Part shown: positions 17,680 through 28,308 of the stretch, piece by piece
How the letters are laid out: the number at the start of each line of letters is the position of its first letter
Numbering within the stretch: the first letter of the stretch is position 1
Source of the DNA: Microbacterium sp. CGR2
GTDB taxonomy: Bacteria > Actinomycetota > Actinomycetes > Actinomycetales > Microbacteriaceae
Reading direction: 5' to 3'
DNA length: 64,000 nucleotides
NCBI RefSeq assembly: GCF_003626735.1
Contig: NZ_RBHX01000001.1
Coordinates: 124,001-188,000, forward strand
Program-made: the position numbers and the translations under genes
The notes under the pieces: generated by a model
Told to the model about the DNA's origin: nothing
Databases searched by the model: none
Seen by the model: only the letters and a program-made list of their open reading frames with translations

Positions 17680-20280
17680 ATGCCTCAAAAGAATCGCACG
17701 GTGAACGGCGTGCTCGGCGGGCTCCTCGGCCTCGTCGGCCTGAGCGTCGTCGCCGGACTCCTGGTGACCGCCAGCGTCACCCCGGTACTCGCCATGACGG
17801 GCCTCGCCGGCACCAAGGCCCTCACGCTGTTCGAAGAGCTGCCCGAGGTGCTGAAAGTGGACAAGCCGATGGAGCAGTCCACGCTCTACGCCAAGAACAC
17901 CGACGGCAGCGACAAGGTGCTGGCCTCGTTCTATGAGCAGAACCGGGTACCGGTCACCTACGACAAGGTGTCCCCGCTTCTCTACGATGCAGTGCTGTCC
18001 AGTGAGGACAAGAGCTTCTACAGCCACGGCGGCGTGAATGTCGGGGCCACCGTCAAGGCTCTCGTCGACAACGTGCAGGGGACGTCCAGCCGCGGAGCGT
18101 CGACCATCAGTCAGCAGTTCGTCAAGAACGTGCGCATCCAGGAGTGCGAGCAAGAGGTCGACACCGCGTCGGAGACGTACTCCGAGGAACTCCGCCAGTG
18201 CTGGGAAGCAGCCACCGAGGCGACCGGTGTCGACGGCATCGAGCGCAAGCTGCAGGAGATGCGCTACGCGATCCAGATCGAGAAGGACTACTCCAAGAAC
18301 GACATCCTGCTCGGGTACCTGAACATCGCCAACTTCGGCGGCACGGTCTACGGCATCGAGGCCGCCTCGCGCTACTACTTCTCGACCTCGGCCGCCAAGC
18401 TGACGCTGGCTCAGGCCGCGACCCTCGCCGGCATCGTGCAGAACCCGAACACCTACCGGATCGACAAGAAGGACGGCTCGTGGACGGACGCTGACGGTGT
18501 CGCCCACAACAGCGAGGCCGACGGGTACGCCAGCACCAAGGACCGCCGCCACTATGTGCTCGGTCGTATGCTCGCCGACGGCAAGATCACACAGGCGCAG
18601 TACGACGAGGCGGACGCCTCCGACATCGTCCCCGCAATCACCGTGCCCACTCAGGGTTGCGCGGCTGCGGGCCCCAACGCCTACTTCTGCCAGTACGTGA
18701 AGTCGATCATCGAGAACGACGAGGCCTTCGGTGAGACGGATCAGGATCGCCGAGACCTGCTCCGCCGTGGCGGACTCAAGATCTACACGACGCTGGACTT
18801 CAACATCCAGAACACCGCTTCGCGGACGATGCAGGAGGTCGTTCCTGCGAACTTCGACAACAAGTACTTCGGCGCCGCCGGCACCTCCATCGAAGTCGGC
18901 ACCGGACGCATCCTCTCGCTGACGCAGAACACGCATTTCCGTGAGACACCCGGAGACGACCAGGCCTACACGTCGCTCGTGTTCGCGGGAGACCAGAAGA
19001 ACGGCAAATCCGGTGGAGTCCAGGTCGGATCGACCTACAAGCTCTTCACACTCATCGACTGGCTCGAGAAGGGTCATTCCGTCCGTGAGGTGCTCAACGG
19101 CGGCGTGCAGGAGAACATGACGTTCCAGGACTCCTGCAACGGGTCGTCGCCGACGGCGAACACGCGCGAGATCGGTAACTTCGGCGGAAGCCGGGGGTAC
19201 ACGGGCTCCGTCATGACGTTCACCGCGCAGTCGCTCAACAGCGGATACTTCGCGATGGCGTCGAAGCTCGACCTCTGCGACATCAACAAGGTCGCCGATC
19301 GCATGGGCGTGACCCTGGCGAACGGCAAGAAGGTCTACACAGACGCGCAGACCGTCTATGAAAAGGGCGAAGACAGAAGAGGGAACGTCCCCTTCGACGT
19401 TCTCGGCTCGAAGAACATCTCCCCGCTGGCGATGGCCAACGCCTACGCGACAGTGGCAAGCGGCGGCACCTACTGCACCCCGCGCGCGATCGACCGTGTC
19501 ATCGACGCCGAGGGCAACGAGCATCCGCTTCCGAAGTCGTCGTGCACGGAGGGTGTGATCTCCAAGGAGGTCGCGGCCACCGCGGCGTTCGCCCTTCAGT
19601 CCGTCATGTCGGGCGGCGGGACCGGATCCATCGCCAATCCCGGAGACGGCACCCCGTTGATCGGCAAGACCGGTACGCACAACGAGTGGTCGACCATGAT
19701 GATCGAATCGAGCACGAAGGTCGCCACCGCGGTGTGGGCCGGACGCTGGAAGGGCGAGGAGAACGTCTTCAACGTCTGGGCCGGCAACCACAAGCTCAAC
19801 GAGATGCGCTACCCGCTGGCGCGCGAGACGCAGCGTGCGGCGAATGCCGCATACGGCGGAGACGCCTTCCCGCAGCCGGACAACAACCTGAGCCGCCAGG
19901 TGATGGTGAACGTGCCGGACGTGGTCGGCATGACGATCGACGAGGCGACGAACACCCTCCGCGGCGCCGGATTCGATGTGGGCGTCGGCGCTCCTGTCGA
20001 CAGCGCCAAGGCGACGAACATCGTCGTCACGCAAGACCCCTCGGGTCAGGCCTCCGGTGGGGCGACGGTCACGATCGCTGTCAGCAACGGGCAGGGCGCA
20101 ACTGTCCCGGACGTGAAGGGACAGTCTCCGACGGCGGCGGCGGCGGCGCTCACGGGCGCGGGCTTCACTGCCGTCGACTTCGCCAGCAACTGCAACGCGG
20201 CGAAGGCGAAGGCGACCGCCACGAGCCCGGCCGCTGGCGAACCCGCGAACAAGTCGAAGAAGATCACGGTGGCCTGTTGA
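17680..20280 (+). CDS. ponA2: class A penicillin-binding protein with PASTA domains
   Basis: It polymerises and cross-links peptidoglycan at the membrane. The 866-residue protein has an N-terminal membrane anchor (LLGLVGLSVVAGLLVTA), a GT51 glycosyltransferase with EDKSFYSHGG and TISQQFVKN, and a transpeptidase with STYK, SLN and KTGT motifs. Two C-terminal PASTA repeats start at NVPDVVGMTIDEA and TVPDVKGQSPTAA; PASTA domains bind wall fragments. The start is MPQKNRT because the upstream in-frame ATG at 17626 runs through the promoter. It is followed by a metallophosphatase starting within its stop codon. Confidence 0.96.
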   Translation: MPQKNRTVNGVLGGLLGLVGLSVVAGLLVTASVTPVLAMTGLAGTKALTLFEELPEVLKVDKPMEQSTLYAKNTDGSDKVLASFYEQNRVPVTYDKVSPLLYDAVLSSEDKSFYSHGGVNVGATVKALVDNVQGTSSRGASTISQQFVKNVRIQECEQEVDTASETYSEELRQCWEAATEATGVDGIERKLQEMRYAIQIEKDYSKNDILLGYLNIANFGGTVYGIEAASRYYFSTSAAKLTLAQAATLAGIVQNPNTYRIDKKDGSWTDADGVAHNSEADGYASTKDRRHYVLGRMLADGKITQAQYDEADASDIVPAITVPTQGCAAAGPNAYFCQYVKSIIENDEAFGETDQDRRDLLRRGGLKIYTTLDFNIQNTASRTMQEVVPANFDNKYFGAAGTSIEVGTGRILSLTQNTHFRETPGDDQAYTSLVFAGDQKNGKSGGVQVGSTYKLFTLIDWLEKGHSVREVLNGGVQENMTFQDSCNGSSPTANTREIGNFGGSRGYTGSVMTFTAQSLNSGYFAMASKLDLCDINKVADRMGVTLANGKKVYTDAQTVYEKGEDRRGNVPFDVLGSKNISPLAMANAYATVASGGTYCTPRAIDRVIDAEGNEHPLPKSSCTEGVISKEVAATAAFALQSVMSGGGTGSIANPGDGTPLIGKTGTHNEWSTMMIESSTKVATAVWAGRWKGEENVFNVWAGNHKLNEMRYPLARETQRAANAAYGGDAFPQPDNNLSRQVMVNVPDVVGMTIDEATNTLRGAGFDVGVGAPVDSAKATNIVVTQDPSGQASGGATVTIAVSNGQGATVPDVKGQSPTAAAAALTGAGFTAVDFASNCNAAKAKATATSPAAGEPANKSKKITVAC

Positions 20281-21212
20281 CCGCCAGTCGGTCCGCACAC
20301 CCGGCCCTCATCGCGCTCGGCGCGGTGGGGGCCGCTGGTGTTGCGGCGGCGGTCTGGGGCATCGGCATCGAGCGCTACCTCTTCACGGTGCGTGAGGCGA
20401 CAGCATCCGCTCTGCCGCCGGGATTCCGGCCCATCCGTGTCCTGCACGTCTCGGACGCGCACATGGCACCCTGGCAGCACCGGAAGCAGGACTGGCTCGC
20501 ATCGCTCGCAGACCTGGAACCTGATCTCATCGTCAACACCGGGGACAATCTCGGGCACCGTGAAGGACTCGACGGCATCCGCCGCGCGTTCGACGCTTTC
20601 GCCGGGATTCCCGGGGTCTTCGTCCACGGCTCGAACGACGTCGTCGCTCCGACTCCCCGCAACCCGCTGCGGTATTTCCTCGGGCCGTCGAAGACGAAGC
20701 GCGAGCCGGAGATGCTCGACACCGACGCGATGAACCGGTACTTCACCGACGACCTCGGCTGGACTGATCTCAACAACTCGGCCGCCCGTCTAACCGTCGA
20801 CGGTACCGCCATCGACGTGTTCGGTGTGAGCGACGCCCACCGCGACTGGGATCGCCTCGACGTTCTCCCTGCCGCCATCGACGCGCTCGGCACGAGAGAT
20901 GCCACCACTCCCCTGCTCGGCGTCACCCACGCCCCGTACCAGCGTGTGCTGAACCGCTTCACCGACCTGGGGGCCGACGCGATCTTCGGCGGACACACCC
21001 ACGGAGGCCAGGTCTGCCTGCCCGGATACGGCACACTCGTGGCGAACTGCGACATCCCACTGAAGCAGGCCAAGGGGCTGAGCACGTGGTCGCACGAAGG
21101 CCGTACCGTGCCGTTGAACGTCAGCGCCGGCTGCGGTCACTCGATCTATGCGCCGGTCCGCTTCGCCTGCCGCCCCGAGGCGACGCTGTTGACCTTGACC
21201 GCGCGCGGTTGA
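20277..21212 (+). CDS. metallophosphoesterase (membrane-anchored, Rv3683-like)
   Basis: This 311-residue protein starts at TTG overlapping the ponA2 stop (TTGA). An N-terminal hydrophobic helix ([20 protein letters not shown]) precedes a calcineurin-like phosphoesterase domain. Metal ligands are seen in [13 protein letters not shown], a variant GSND in place of GNHD, and GGHTHGGQ. Related proteins (YkuE type) act on lipid or UDP-sugar phosphates. Coupling with ponA2 is conserved from mycobacteria to Microbacteriaceae and suggests a cell-envelope role, but the substrate is unknown. Confidence 0.9.
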   Translation: MTASRSAHPALIALGAVGAAGVAAAVWGIGIERYLFTVREATASALPPGFRPIRVLHVSDAHMAPWQHRKQDWLASLADLEPDLIVNTGDNLGHREGLDGIRRAFDAFAGIPGVFVHGSNDVVAPTPRNPLRYFLGPSKTKREPEMLDTDAMNRYFTDDLGWTDLNNSAARLTVDGTAIDVFGVSDAHRDWDRLDVLPAAIDALGTRDATTPLLGVTHAPYQRVLNRFTDLGADAIFGGHTHGGQVCLPGYGTLVANCDIPLKQAKGLSTWSHEGRTVPLNVSAGCGHSIYAPVRFACRPEATLLTLTARG

Positions 21213-21269
21213 GGTCCGGCCCGATTCGGCACGCCGGGGTTTTCCCTGTAGACTCGGAGGGTTGCAAAA

Positions 21270-21347
<78 letters not shown>

Positions 21348-21356
21348 TGACACGCG

Positions 21357-21380
21357 AAGGCCGCCCCTCGGGGCGGCCTT
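21357..21380 (+). terminator. hairpin terminator after tRNA-Pro
   Basis: Perfect 11-bp arms (AAGGCCGCCCC and its complement) with a 2-nt loop, followed by TTCTCTGT. It starts 10 nt after the tRNA. Confidence 0.85.
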
Positions 21381-21443
21381 CTCTGTCTGTGCTGTTGGCA
21401 CGATGCCTCGGCGTCCGCCCCATCTCCTAGGCTGGAAGACACC

Positions 21444-22199
21444 ATGACTTCACCCGCCCTCGTCGCCTTCGACCTCGACGACACGCTCGCCCCCTCCAAA
21501 GGCGTGATCGACGACCGCATCGCCGATCTGTTGCGTGCTCTGCTGCGGACGGTGGACGTCGCCATCATCTCCGGCGGCAACGAGGCGCAGTTCCGTTCAC
21601 AGGTGATCTCCCGGCTCGCCGATGCGGATGCCGCCTACCTCGCACGCCTGCACCTTCTGCCGACCTGCGGCACACGGTACCTCCGGCACGACGGCGCCGA
21701 CTTCCTGCCCGTCTACGCGCACGACCTGAGCGACGCAGAGAAGACCTCCGCGATGACGGCTCTGCGCGAAGAAGCCGAGCGGCTCGGCCACTGGGAAGCA
21801 GAGCCCTGGGGAGACATCCTCGAAGACCGCGGCTCGCAGATCACCTTCTCGGCTCTCGGCCAGCGCGCGCCCCGCGACGCGAAGCACACGTGGGACCCGA
21901 CCGGCGCCAAGCGCGAAGCGCTACGCGAAGCGGTCGGCGCCCGCCTCCCCGGACTCGAGGTGCGCTCCGGCGGCTCTACCTCCATCGACATCACGAAGGC
22001 CGGCATCGACAAGGCCTTCGGCATGCGACAGCTCGCCGAGCACACCGGCATCCCCCTCACCGCAATGCTCTTCTACGGCGATCGTCTCGATGAGGGCGGC
22101 AACGACTATCCGGTCCTCGCACTGGGAGTGCCGTCGGTGGCCGTCGAGGGCTGGGAAGACACCGCCGACAAGCTCGATGCCCTGCTGAAGACGCTCTGA
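21444..22199 (+). CDS. HAD-IIB family hydrolase
   Basis: This 251-residue HAD phosphatase has motif I FDLDDTLAPS, motif II IISGGNE, and motifs III/IV in KAFGMRQL and FYGDRLDEGGNDYPV. The Cof/phosphomannomutase-like cap lies between about 85 and 180. HAD-IIB members dephosphorylate sugar phosphates or other small molecules; the closest named relatives are phosphomannomutase-like proteins. A TAGGCT box 10 nt before the ATG suggests a leader of about four nt. Confidence 0.88.
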   Translation: MTSPALVAFDLDDTLAPSKGVIDDRIADLLRALLRTVDVAIISGGNEAQFRSQVISRLADADAAYLARLHLLPTCGTRYLRHDGADFLPVYAHDLSDAEKTSAMTALREEAERLGHWEAEPWGDILEDRGSQITFSALGQRAPRDAKHTWDPTGAKREALREAVGARLPGLEVRSGGSTSIDITKAGIDKAFGMRQLAEHTGIPLTAMLFYGDRLDEGGNDYPVLALGVPSVAVEGWEDTADKLDALLKTL

Positions 22200-22204
22200 C
22201 GCCG

Positions 22205-22241
22205 CGCAGGACCAGAACCGGGCTTCGGCCCTGGTCCTGCG
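22205..22241. terminator. bidirectional terminator between HAD gene and lldD
   Basis: Arms CGCAGGACCAG and CTGGTCCTGCG (11 bp, perfect) enclose a 15-nt loop that can itself fold (GGGCTTCGGCC). It lies in the 47-bp gap between two convergent genes. Confidence 0.8.
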
Positions 22242-22246
22242 GATCG

Positions 22247-23506
22247 TCAGCGTACGACGGCTTCTGCGGCCGCTCGCGACACCGGCACCAAGCGGGTGAG
22301 CTGCGTCACATGCCCCGGCTCGAGTTCCGCCAGCGAAGAGACTCCGAGCAGGCGCATGGTGCGCTCGATCTCCGACCGCAGAATCGCGATGGTGCGATCG
22401 ACCCCCTGTCGACCGCCGGCCATCAGGCCGTAGAGGTACGCGCGGCCGATGAGGGTGAAGTCCGCACCGAGGGCGACGGATGCGACGATGTCGGCCCCGT
22501 TCATGATGCCCGTGTCGATCATCACGGTGAAGTCGTCGCCGACGGCCTTGCGAACCTCGGGCAGCAGGTGGAACGGAATCGGTGCGCGATCAAGCTGGCG
22601 GCCGCCGTGGTTGGACAGCACGATGCCGTCGACGCCCTCGTCGCGCAGCCGGACCGAATCCTCGACGTTCTGCACACCCTTGATCACGATCTTGCCGGGC
22701 CACAGGTCACGGATCACAGCCAGGTCGTCGTAACTGATGGTCGGATCCATCGCGGCATCCAACAGCTCCCCGACCGTTCCACCGGTGGTGCTCAGCGACG
22801 CGAACTCGAGCTTCGGAGTGGTGAGGAAGTCGTACCACCACCACGGCCGCGGGATCGCGTTGATGATCGTGCCGAGCGTGAGCTGCGGCGGGATGCTGAA
22901 GCCGTTGCGCTTGTCGCGGAGCCGAGCCCCGGCCACGGGAGTGTCGACGGTGAACTGCAGAGTGTCGAAACCTGCAGCCGCCGCGCGCCGGGTGAGCTCG
23001 TACGAGATCTCACGATCGCGCATGACATACAGCTGGAACCAGTTGCGTCCGAGCGGATTCGCCGCCTTCACGCCCTCGATCGACGTGGTGCCGAGAGTGG
23101 AGAGCGTGAACGGGATGCCGGCGGCGGCAGCGGCCGCGGCTCCGGCCTCTTCGCCCTCGGTCTGCATCAGGCGCGTGAAGCCGGTCGGCGCGATACCGAA
23201 AGGCAGAGCGGACGGGCCACCGAGGATCTCGACACGGGTGTCGACGGTGGGGGCAGGGCGCAGGATGCCGGGGTGGAACTCCACGTCCTGGAATGCCTGA
23301 CGCGCACGTGTGAGCGAGAGCTCGCCTTCAGCGGCGCCGTCCGTGTAATCGAAGGCCGCCTTCGGGGTGCGACGCTTGGCGATCGAGCGCAGGTCATCGA
23401 TTGTGAGCGCAGCGTCGAGGCGGCGCTTCCTCCCGTCGAGTTCGGGCTTCTTGAACTTCATCAGCTCGAGCAGTTCTACGGGGTTGGGAACCTGGCGCTG
23501 GACCAT
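22247..23506 (-). CDS. lldD: FMN-dependent L-lactate dehydrogenase / alpha-hydroxy-acid oxidase
   Basis: It oxidises L-lactate to pyruvate, passing electrons to quinone at the membrane face (LldD group). The 419-residue protein shows FMN_dh features: [13 protein letters not shown], the flavin-binding QLYVMRDRE, and the active-site His in [13 protein letters not shown]. The C-terminus matches the family ([11 protein letters not shown]). The start MVQRQVPN is chosen because an AGG ribosome site lies just upstream; the longer frame to 23677 crosses lldR. It sits 32 bp after lldR in one operon. MftD, a related peptide-modifying enzyme, was considered but no mftA gene is near. Confidence 0.92.
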   Translation of the reverse strand: MVQRQVPNPVELLELMKFKKPELDGRKRRLDAALTIDDLRSIAKRRTPKAAFDYTDGAAEGELSLTRARQAFQDVEFHPGILRPAPTVDTRVEILGGPSALPFGIAPTGFTRLMQTEGEEAGAAAAAAAGIPFTLSTLGTTSIEGVKAANPLGRNWFQLYVMRDREISYELTRRAAAAGFDTLQFTVDTPVAGARLRDKRNGFSIPPQLTLGTIINAIPRPWWWYDFLTTPKLEFASLSTTGGTVGELLDAAMDPTISYDDLAVIRDLWPGKIVIKGVQNVEDSVRLRDEGVDGIVLSNHGGRQLDRAPIPFHLLPEVRKAVGDDFTVMIDTGIMNGADIVASVALGADFTLIGRAYLYGLMAGGRQGVDRTIAILRSEIERTMRLLGVSSLAELEPGHVTQLTRLVPVSRAAAEAVVR

Positions 23507-23538
23507 CGTGTGCCTCTCGGTGGGTGGTGTCGGGAAAA

Positions 23539-24243
23539 TCAGGGGTGCAGGATCTGCGTGTAGTAGCCGGTGATGTGACCCTGCATGAGGGCGCGGGCGG
23601 CATCCGCATCTCCGGCGTCGATCGCTTCGACGATCGCGCGGTGCTGGGCTCGGAGCGTGCTCGCCATCTCGTCCCACTCCCCGATCGCGGCGACACCCGA
23701 CTGGACGTAGGACTCGATCGATGACCGCAGGCCCGCCATCATCGCGGCGATCACCGTGTTGCCGCTGGCCTCCGCCAGCGCGAGGTGCAGCTGCGCATCC
23801 AGAGCCAGGAACTCCTGCGCGGTCAGGCCGTCGAGGTCCATGGCGTCGAGCATGCGGTGCGCCTCCGTCGTGTCACGGTCGCCCGCCTCGGCGAGGGCGG
23901 TCACGACCGCGGCTTCGAGCACCAGACGCGTCTGAACGACATCGTCCAACGGGAAGCCCTGCGCGGCCACCTGAAGGCGCAGGAGCACGGAGAGGCCACC
24001 GGTGGGGGTGGCGATCACGATGGCCCCGGATTGCGGCCCTGAGCCGGTCGCGGTGCGGATCAAACCCATGACCTCGAGGACCCGAAGGGCCTCGCGGACG
24101 CTGGAGCGACCGACACCGAGGTCGGCGGCGAGCTCGCGCTCCGAAGGGAGCCGGTCACCGGGTCCGAGCCGTGCGTGGAGGAGGTCGCGTTCGATGTGCT
24201 CGAGCACGAGGCGCCAGGCGCGCGATGGCTGCGTCTCGGGCAT
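23539..24243 (-). CDS. lldR: FadR-family GntR regulator of lactate operon
   Basis: This 234-residue regulator has an N-terminal winged helix with the GntR signature [27 protein letters not shown] (residues about 31-57) and a C-terminal FCD ligand domain, including His-containing [19 protein letters not shown] members bind carboxylates such as lactate through a metal site. A strong ribosome site GAGGGAG precedes the ATG. It lies directly upstream of lldD, and a perfect FadR-type operator sits in its own promoter, so autoregulation and lactate response are inferred. Confidence 0.92.
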   Translation of the reverse strand: MPETQPSRAWRLVLEHIERDLLHARLGPGDRLPSERELAADLGVGRSSVREALRVLEVMGLIRTATGSGPQSGAIVIATPTGGLSVLLRLQVAAQGFPLDDVVQTRLVLEAAVVTALAEAGDRDTTEAHRMLDAMDLDGLTAQEFLALDAQLHLALAEASGNTVIAAMMAGLRSSIESYVQSGVAAIGEWDEMASTLRAQHRAIVEAIDAGDADAARALMQGHITGYYTQILHP

Positions 24244-24259
24244 CGATGCTCCCTCTCGG

Positions 24260-24300
24260 TGTGGTCTGACCACAGTAGCGTGAGTAATCAGACCACGCAA
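24260..24300 (-). promoter_or_regulatory. lldR-lldD promoter with LldR-type operators
   Basis: On the minus strand a -35 TTGCGT (24295-24300), a 17-bp spacer and a -10 TACTGT (24272-24277) form a good promoter. A 15-bp palindrome TGTGGTCTGACCACA (24260-24274) overlaps the end of the -10 and the start site. It contains TGGTCTGACCA, the TGGTnnnACCA operator of FadR-type regulators. A second half-site (GTGGTCTGAT, minus strand) fills the spacer. Confidence 0.75.
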
Positions 24301-24315
24301 TCCGCGGCAGTGAAG

Positions 24316-24367
24316 CGTTTCGTCTCGCTGGCGCTCGCTCAACGAGCGGAGCGGGCGCAACGAAACG
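24316..24367. repeat. imperfect palindromic repeat, possible terminator of tdk
   Basis: Outer arms CGTTTCGT and ACGAAACG and inner arms CGCTCG and CGAGCG form a nested stem. Elements with CGTTTCGTCTCGC...GAGCG are frequent in Microbacterium genomes. It follows the tdk stop at a distance of 32 bp and may end that transcript. Confidence 0.5.
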
Positions 24368-24398
24368 AACGATGGGGCACGCGCTCGACGAGGGAGCG

Positions 24399-25052
24399 TC
24401 AGCCCAGGCGTCCGCCGGACTCCTGGAGGTAGCAGGTGCCGCACAACGACTCGTAGGTCGTCAACTCCGGGGCCGCCGATCCGTCGGCACCCTCGTCGAT
24501 GGCGACCTGGTCGCCGTCGAAGACGAACCGTCCGCCGACCACTCGGCCGTTGAACACAGCCTTGCGTCCGCAGCGGCAGATCGTCTTGAGCTCTTCCAAC
24601 GAGTGGGCGATCGCCAGCAGCCGTGCGGAGCCCGGGAAGGCATGGGTCAGGAAGTCGTTGCGGATGCCGTAGGCCATCACCGGGACGCCGTCCTCGACCG
24701 CGATGCGGAAGAGGTCGTCGATCTGCGCCGGAGTGAGGAACTGGGCCTCGTCGATGAGCAGGCACGCCACGTCGATCGGACCGCTGGGGATCAGCTCCTC
24801 CTCGGCCGAGCGGCGCGCACGATCACGATGCTCGGCGAACAGCGCCCTGGCATCAGCCCCCGGTGCGATCAGGAAGTCGACTTCGCGCGTGACGCCGAGG
24901 CGGCTCGCGATCTCCGAGGCGCCCTTGGTGTCGATGGCGGGCTTCGCGAGCAGCACGTGCTGACCGCGCTCCTCGTAGTTGTACGCGGCCTGAAGCAGCG
25001 AGGTCGACTTGCCGGAGTTCATCGCGCCGTAGCGGAAGTACAGCTTCGCCAC
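24399..25052 (-). CDS. tdk: thymidine kinase
   Basis: It phosphorylates thymidine in dTMP salvage. The 217-residue type II enzyme has P-loop GAMNSGKST (9-17), the Walker B-like LIDEAQFL and a zinc ribbon formed by CRCGRKA and CGTCY. The length is usual. GTG start; the mqo stop lies 9 bp upstream, so tdk is likely cotranscribed with mqo. With tmk in the same window, both dTMP entry and the following kinase step are present. Confidence 0.95.
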   Translation of the reverse strand: MAKLYFRYGAMNSGKSTSLLQAAYNYEERGQHVLLAKPAIDTKGASEIASRLGVTREVDFLIAPGADARALFAEHRDRARRSAEEELIPSGPIDVACLLIDEAQFLTPAQIDDLFRIAVEDGVPVMAYGIRNDFLTHAFPGSARLLAIAHSLEELKTICRCGRKAVFNGRVVGGRFVFDGDQVAIDEGADGSAAPELTTYESLCGTCYLQESGGRLG

Positions 25053-25061
25053 GGTGCCGGG

Positions 25062-26534
25062 TCAGACGTTGATGCCGAGGGCGGCAGCCGTGGCAGCCGT
25101 CGACTCCGCCGCCAGCGCGGGATCCGTGTTCAGCTTCTCGCCGAACGTGGGGATCAGTGCGCGCAGCTCCGGCTCCCAGCCGGGGTACTCATCCGGGAAG
25201 CAGGTCTCGAGCAGCTGGAGCATGATGGGCACGGCCGTCGAAGCGCCCGGCGAGGCACCGAGCAGACCAGCGATCGATCCGTCAGCAGCCGAGACGACCT
25301 CGGTACCGAACTGCAGGACGCCGCCCTTCTTGGGGTCCTTCTTCATCACCTGTGCGCGCTGTCCGGCGTCGATGAGAGTCCAGTCCTCATCCTTCGCGGT
25401 CGGCATGAAGGTGCGGAGACTGTCGACCTTCTTGCGGTGATTCTTCAGCAACTCACCGACGAGATACGTGATCAGGTCGGGATTGGCCAGCGCGACCCGC
25501 AGCATCGGCCACAGGTTGTGGGTGCGCACCTGCGTCACGAGGTCGAGCATCGACCCGTTCTTGAGGAACTTCGGGCTGAAGGTCGCGAACGGACCGAACA
25601 TCAGCGAGGCCTCCCCGCCGACGACACGCGTGTCGAGGTGCGGGACCGACATCGGCGGAGCGCCCACGGACGCCTGCGAGTAGACCTTCGCCTTGTGCTG
25701 CGCGACGACGTCGGGGTTGGTGGTCTTCAGGAACTGGCCACCGATCGGGAAGACGCCGTAACCCTTGATCTCGGGGATGCCGGAACTCTGGAGAAGCTTC
25801 AGCGCCCAGCCGCCCGCGCCGACGAACACGAAACGCGCCTTGATCTCGCTCGGCGTCAGCCCCAACGTGGTGCGGTACTTGACCAGCCACCCGCCATCCT
25901 TCTCCTTCTTCAGACTGCGGACTTCCTGGTTCTTGCGCAGACTGACGCCGGAGGAGGTGAGGTGGTTGAAAAGCTGGTGGGTGAGCGCACCGAAATCGAC
26001 GTCGGTGCCCGCGGGGACCCGCGTCGCCGCGAACGGCTCACCCTTGCGTCGCTGCTGCATGAGCAGCGGCGCCCATTGGTTGATGACGCGCGAGTCCTCG
26101 CTGTACTCGATGCCGGCGAACAGCGGCTGGTCCTTGAGCGCCTCATAGCGGGCCTTCAGGTACGCGACATCCTTCTCGCCCCGCACGAACGTCATGTGCG
26201 GCGTCGCGTTGATGAACGTCGACGGCGCGTCGAGCACCCCTCGATCCACGAGGGACGACCAGAACTGGCGGCTCTGCTGGAACTGCTCGTTGATCGACAC
26301 CGCCTTGGCGGGATCGAGCGGAGCATCGCCCTGCTGCGGCATGTAGTTGAGCTCGCAGAGCGCGGCGTGGCCCGTGCCGGCGTTGTTCCACGGGTTGGAA
26401 CTCTCCTGCGCCACGTCAGACAGTCGCTCGAAGGCGACGATCTTCCACTCCGGCTGCAATTCATGCAGCAGAGTACCCAGGGTGGCGCTCATGATGCCAC
26501 CGCCGATCAGGACGACATCGACGTTTTCAGTCAC
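25062..26534 (-). CDS. mqo: malate:quinone oxidoreductase
   Basis: This peripheral membrane FAD enzyme oxidises malate to oxaloacetate and reduces quinone. The 490-residue protein starts with the FAD-binding VVLIGGGIMSATLG and contains the family block NPWNNAGTGHAALCELNY. The C-terminal PGASTAVPIML segment is typical. The start is GTG at 26534. There is no ribosome site, and TAGACT lies 6 nt upstream, so a leaderless transcript is likely. It leads tdk. Confidence 0.95.
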   Translation of the reverse strand: MTENVDVVLIGGGIMSATLGTLLHELQPEWKIVAFERLSDVAQESSNPWNNAGTGHAALCELNYMPQQGDAPLDPAKAVSINEQFQQSRQFWSSLVDRGVLDAPSTFINATPHMTFVRGEKDVAYLKARYEALKDQPLFAGIEYSEDSRVINQWAPLLMQQRRKGEPFAATRVPAGTDVDFGALTHQLFNHLTSSGVSLRKNQEVRSLKKEKDGGWLVKYRTTLGLTPSEIKARFVFVGAGGWALKLLQSSGIPEIKGYGVFPIGGQFLKTTNPDVVAQHKAKVYSQASVGAPPMSVPHLDTRVVGGEASLMFGPFATFSPKFLKNGSMLDLVTQVRTHNLWPMLRVALANPDLITYLVGELLKNHRKKVDSLRTFMPTAKDEDWTLIDAGQRAQVMKKDPKKGGVLQFGTEVVSAADGSIAGLLGASPGASTAVPIMLQLLETCFPDEYPGWEPELRALIPTFGEKLNTDPALAAESTAATAAALGINV

Positions 26535-26540
26535 CGAATC

Positions 26541-26546
26541 AGTCTA
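26541..26546 (-). promoter_or_regulatory. candidate -10 (TAGACT) for leaderless mqo
   Basis: TAGACT is followed by 6 nt and the mqo GTG. No Shine-Dalgarno sequence fits in this gap. Confidence 0.5.
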
Positions 26547-26600
26547 GTTCGCCTGCGCCGACCCGAGAGCCAGCCGCAGGGGATCGAAGTTCGCGCGGAC

Positions 26601-27770
<1,170 letters not shown>

Positions 27771-27795
27771 CTATCGCGCTGGCGGAGGGGCGTGG

Positions 27796-28308
27796 TCAGC
27801 GACCGCTGCCGGCGTGCACCGTGGCTTCGGCCTCACCGTCGAGGCCATACGCGGTGTGCACGGTGCGCGCAGCCTCGGCGAGGTCATCGCCGCGCAGCAC
27901 CACGGAGATGCGGATCTCGGAGGTCGAGATCATCTCGATGTTGATGCCACCGGCTGACAGCGCCTCGAAGAGCGTCGCCGAGACGCCGGAATGGGTGCGC
28001 ATACCCGCGCCCACGACCGACAGCTTGCCGATCTGGTCGTCGTGGATGAGGTTCTGGAACCCCACCTGACCCTGCTCTGCCGCGAGGGCTTTGAGTGCCG
28101 CCGTCGCATCCGCTTTGGGGACCGTGAACGAGATGTCGGTGCGCCCCGTCGCCGACACGTTCTGCACGATCATGTCGACGTTGGCGCCGGATTTGGCGAC
28201 GATCTTGAAGATGTCGGCTGCTTTGCCCGGGACGTCGGGGACGCCGGCCACTGTGATCTTGGCGTGGCTGAAGTCGGTCGCGACTCCGGCGACGATCGGT
28301 TCTTCCAT
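27796..28308 (-). other. lysC: internal start for LysC beta subunit (regulatory ACT part)
   Basis: An in-frame ATG at 28308 gives [17 protein letters not shown] and a 170-residue product covering both ACT domains. GAGGGAG stands 5 nt upstream. In Corynebacterium glutamicum and Bacillus, LysC is an alpha2beta2 enzyme whose beta chain starts at an equivalent internal site. Same frame, no separate gene. Confidence 0.8.

Noticed and set aside
22247-24243. Mycofactocin locus (lldD-like MftD)
   Set aside because: The FMN enzyme resembles MftD, but no mftA, mftB or mftC genes are near and an FCD regulator with operator fits lactate use.
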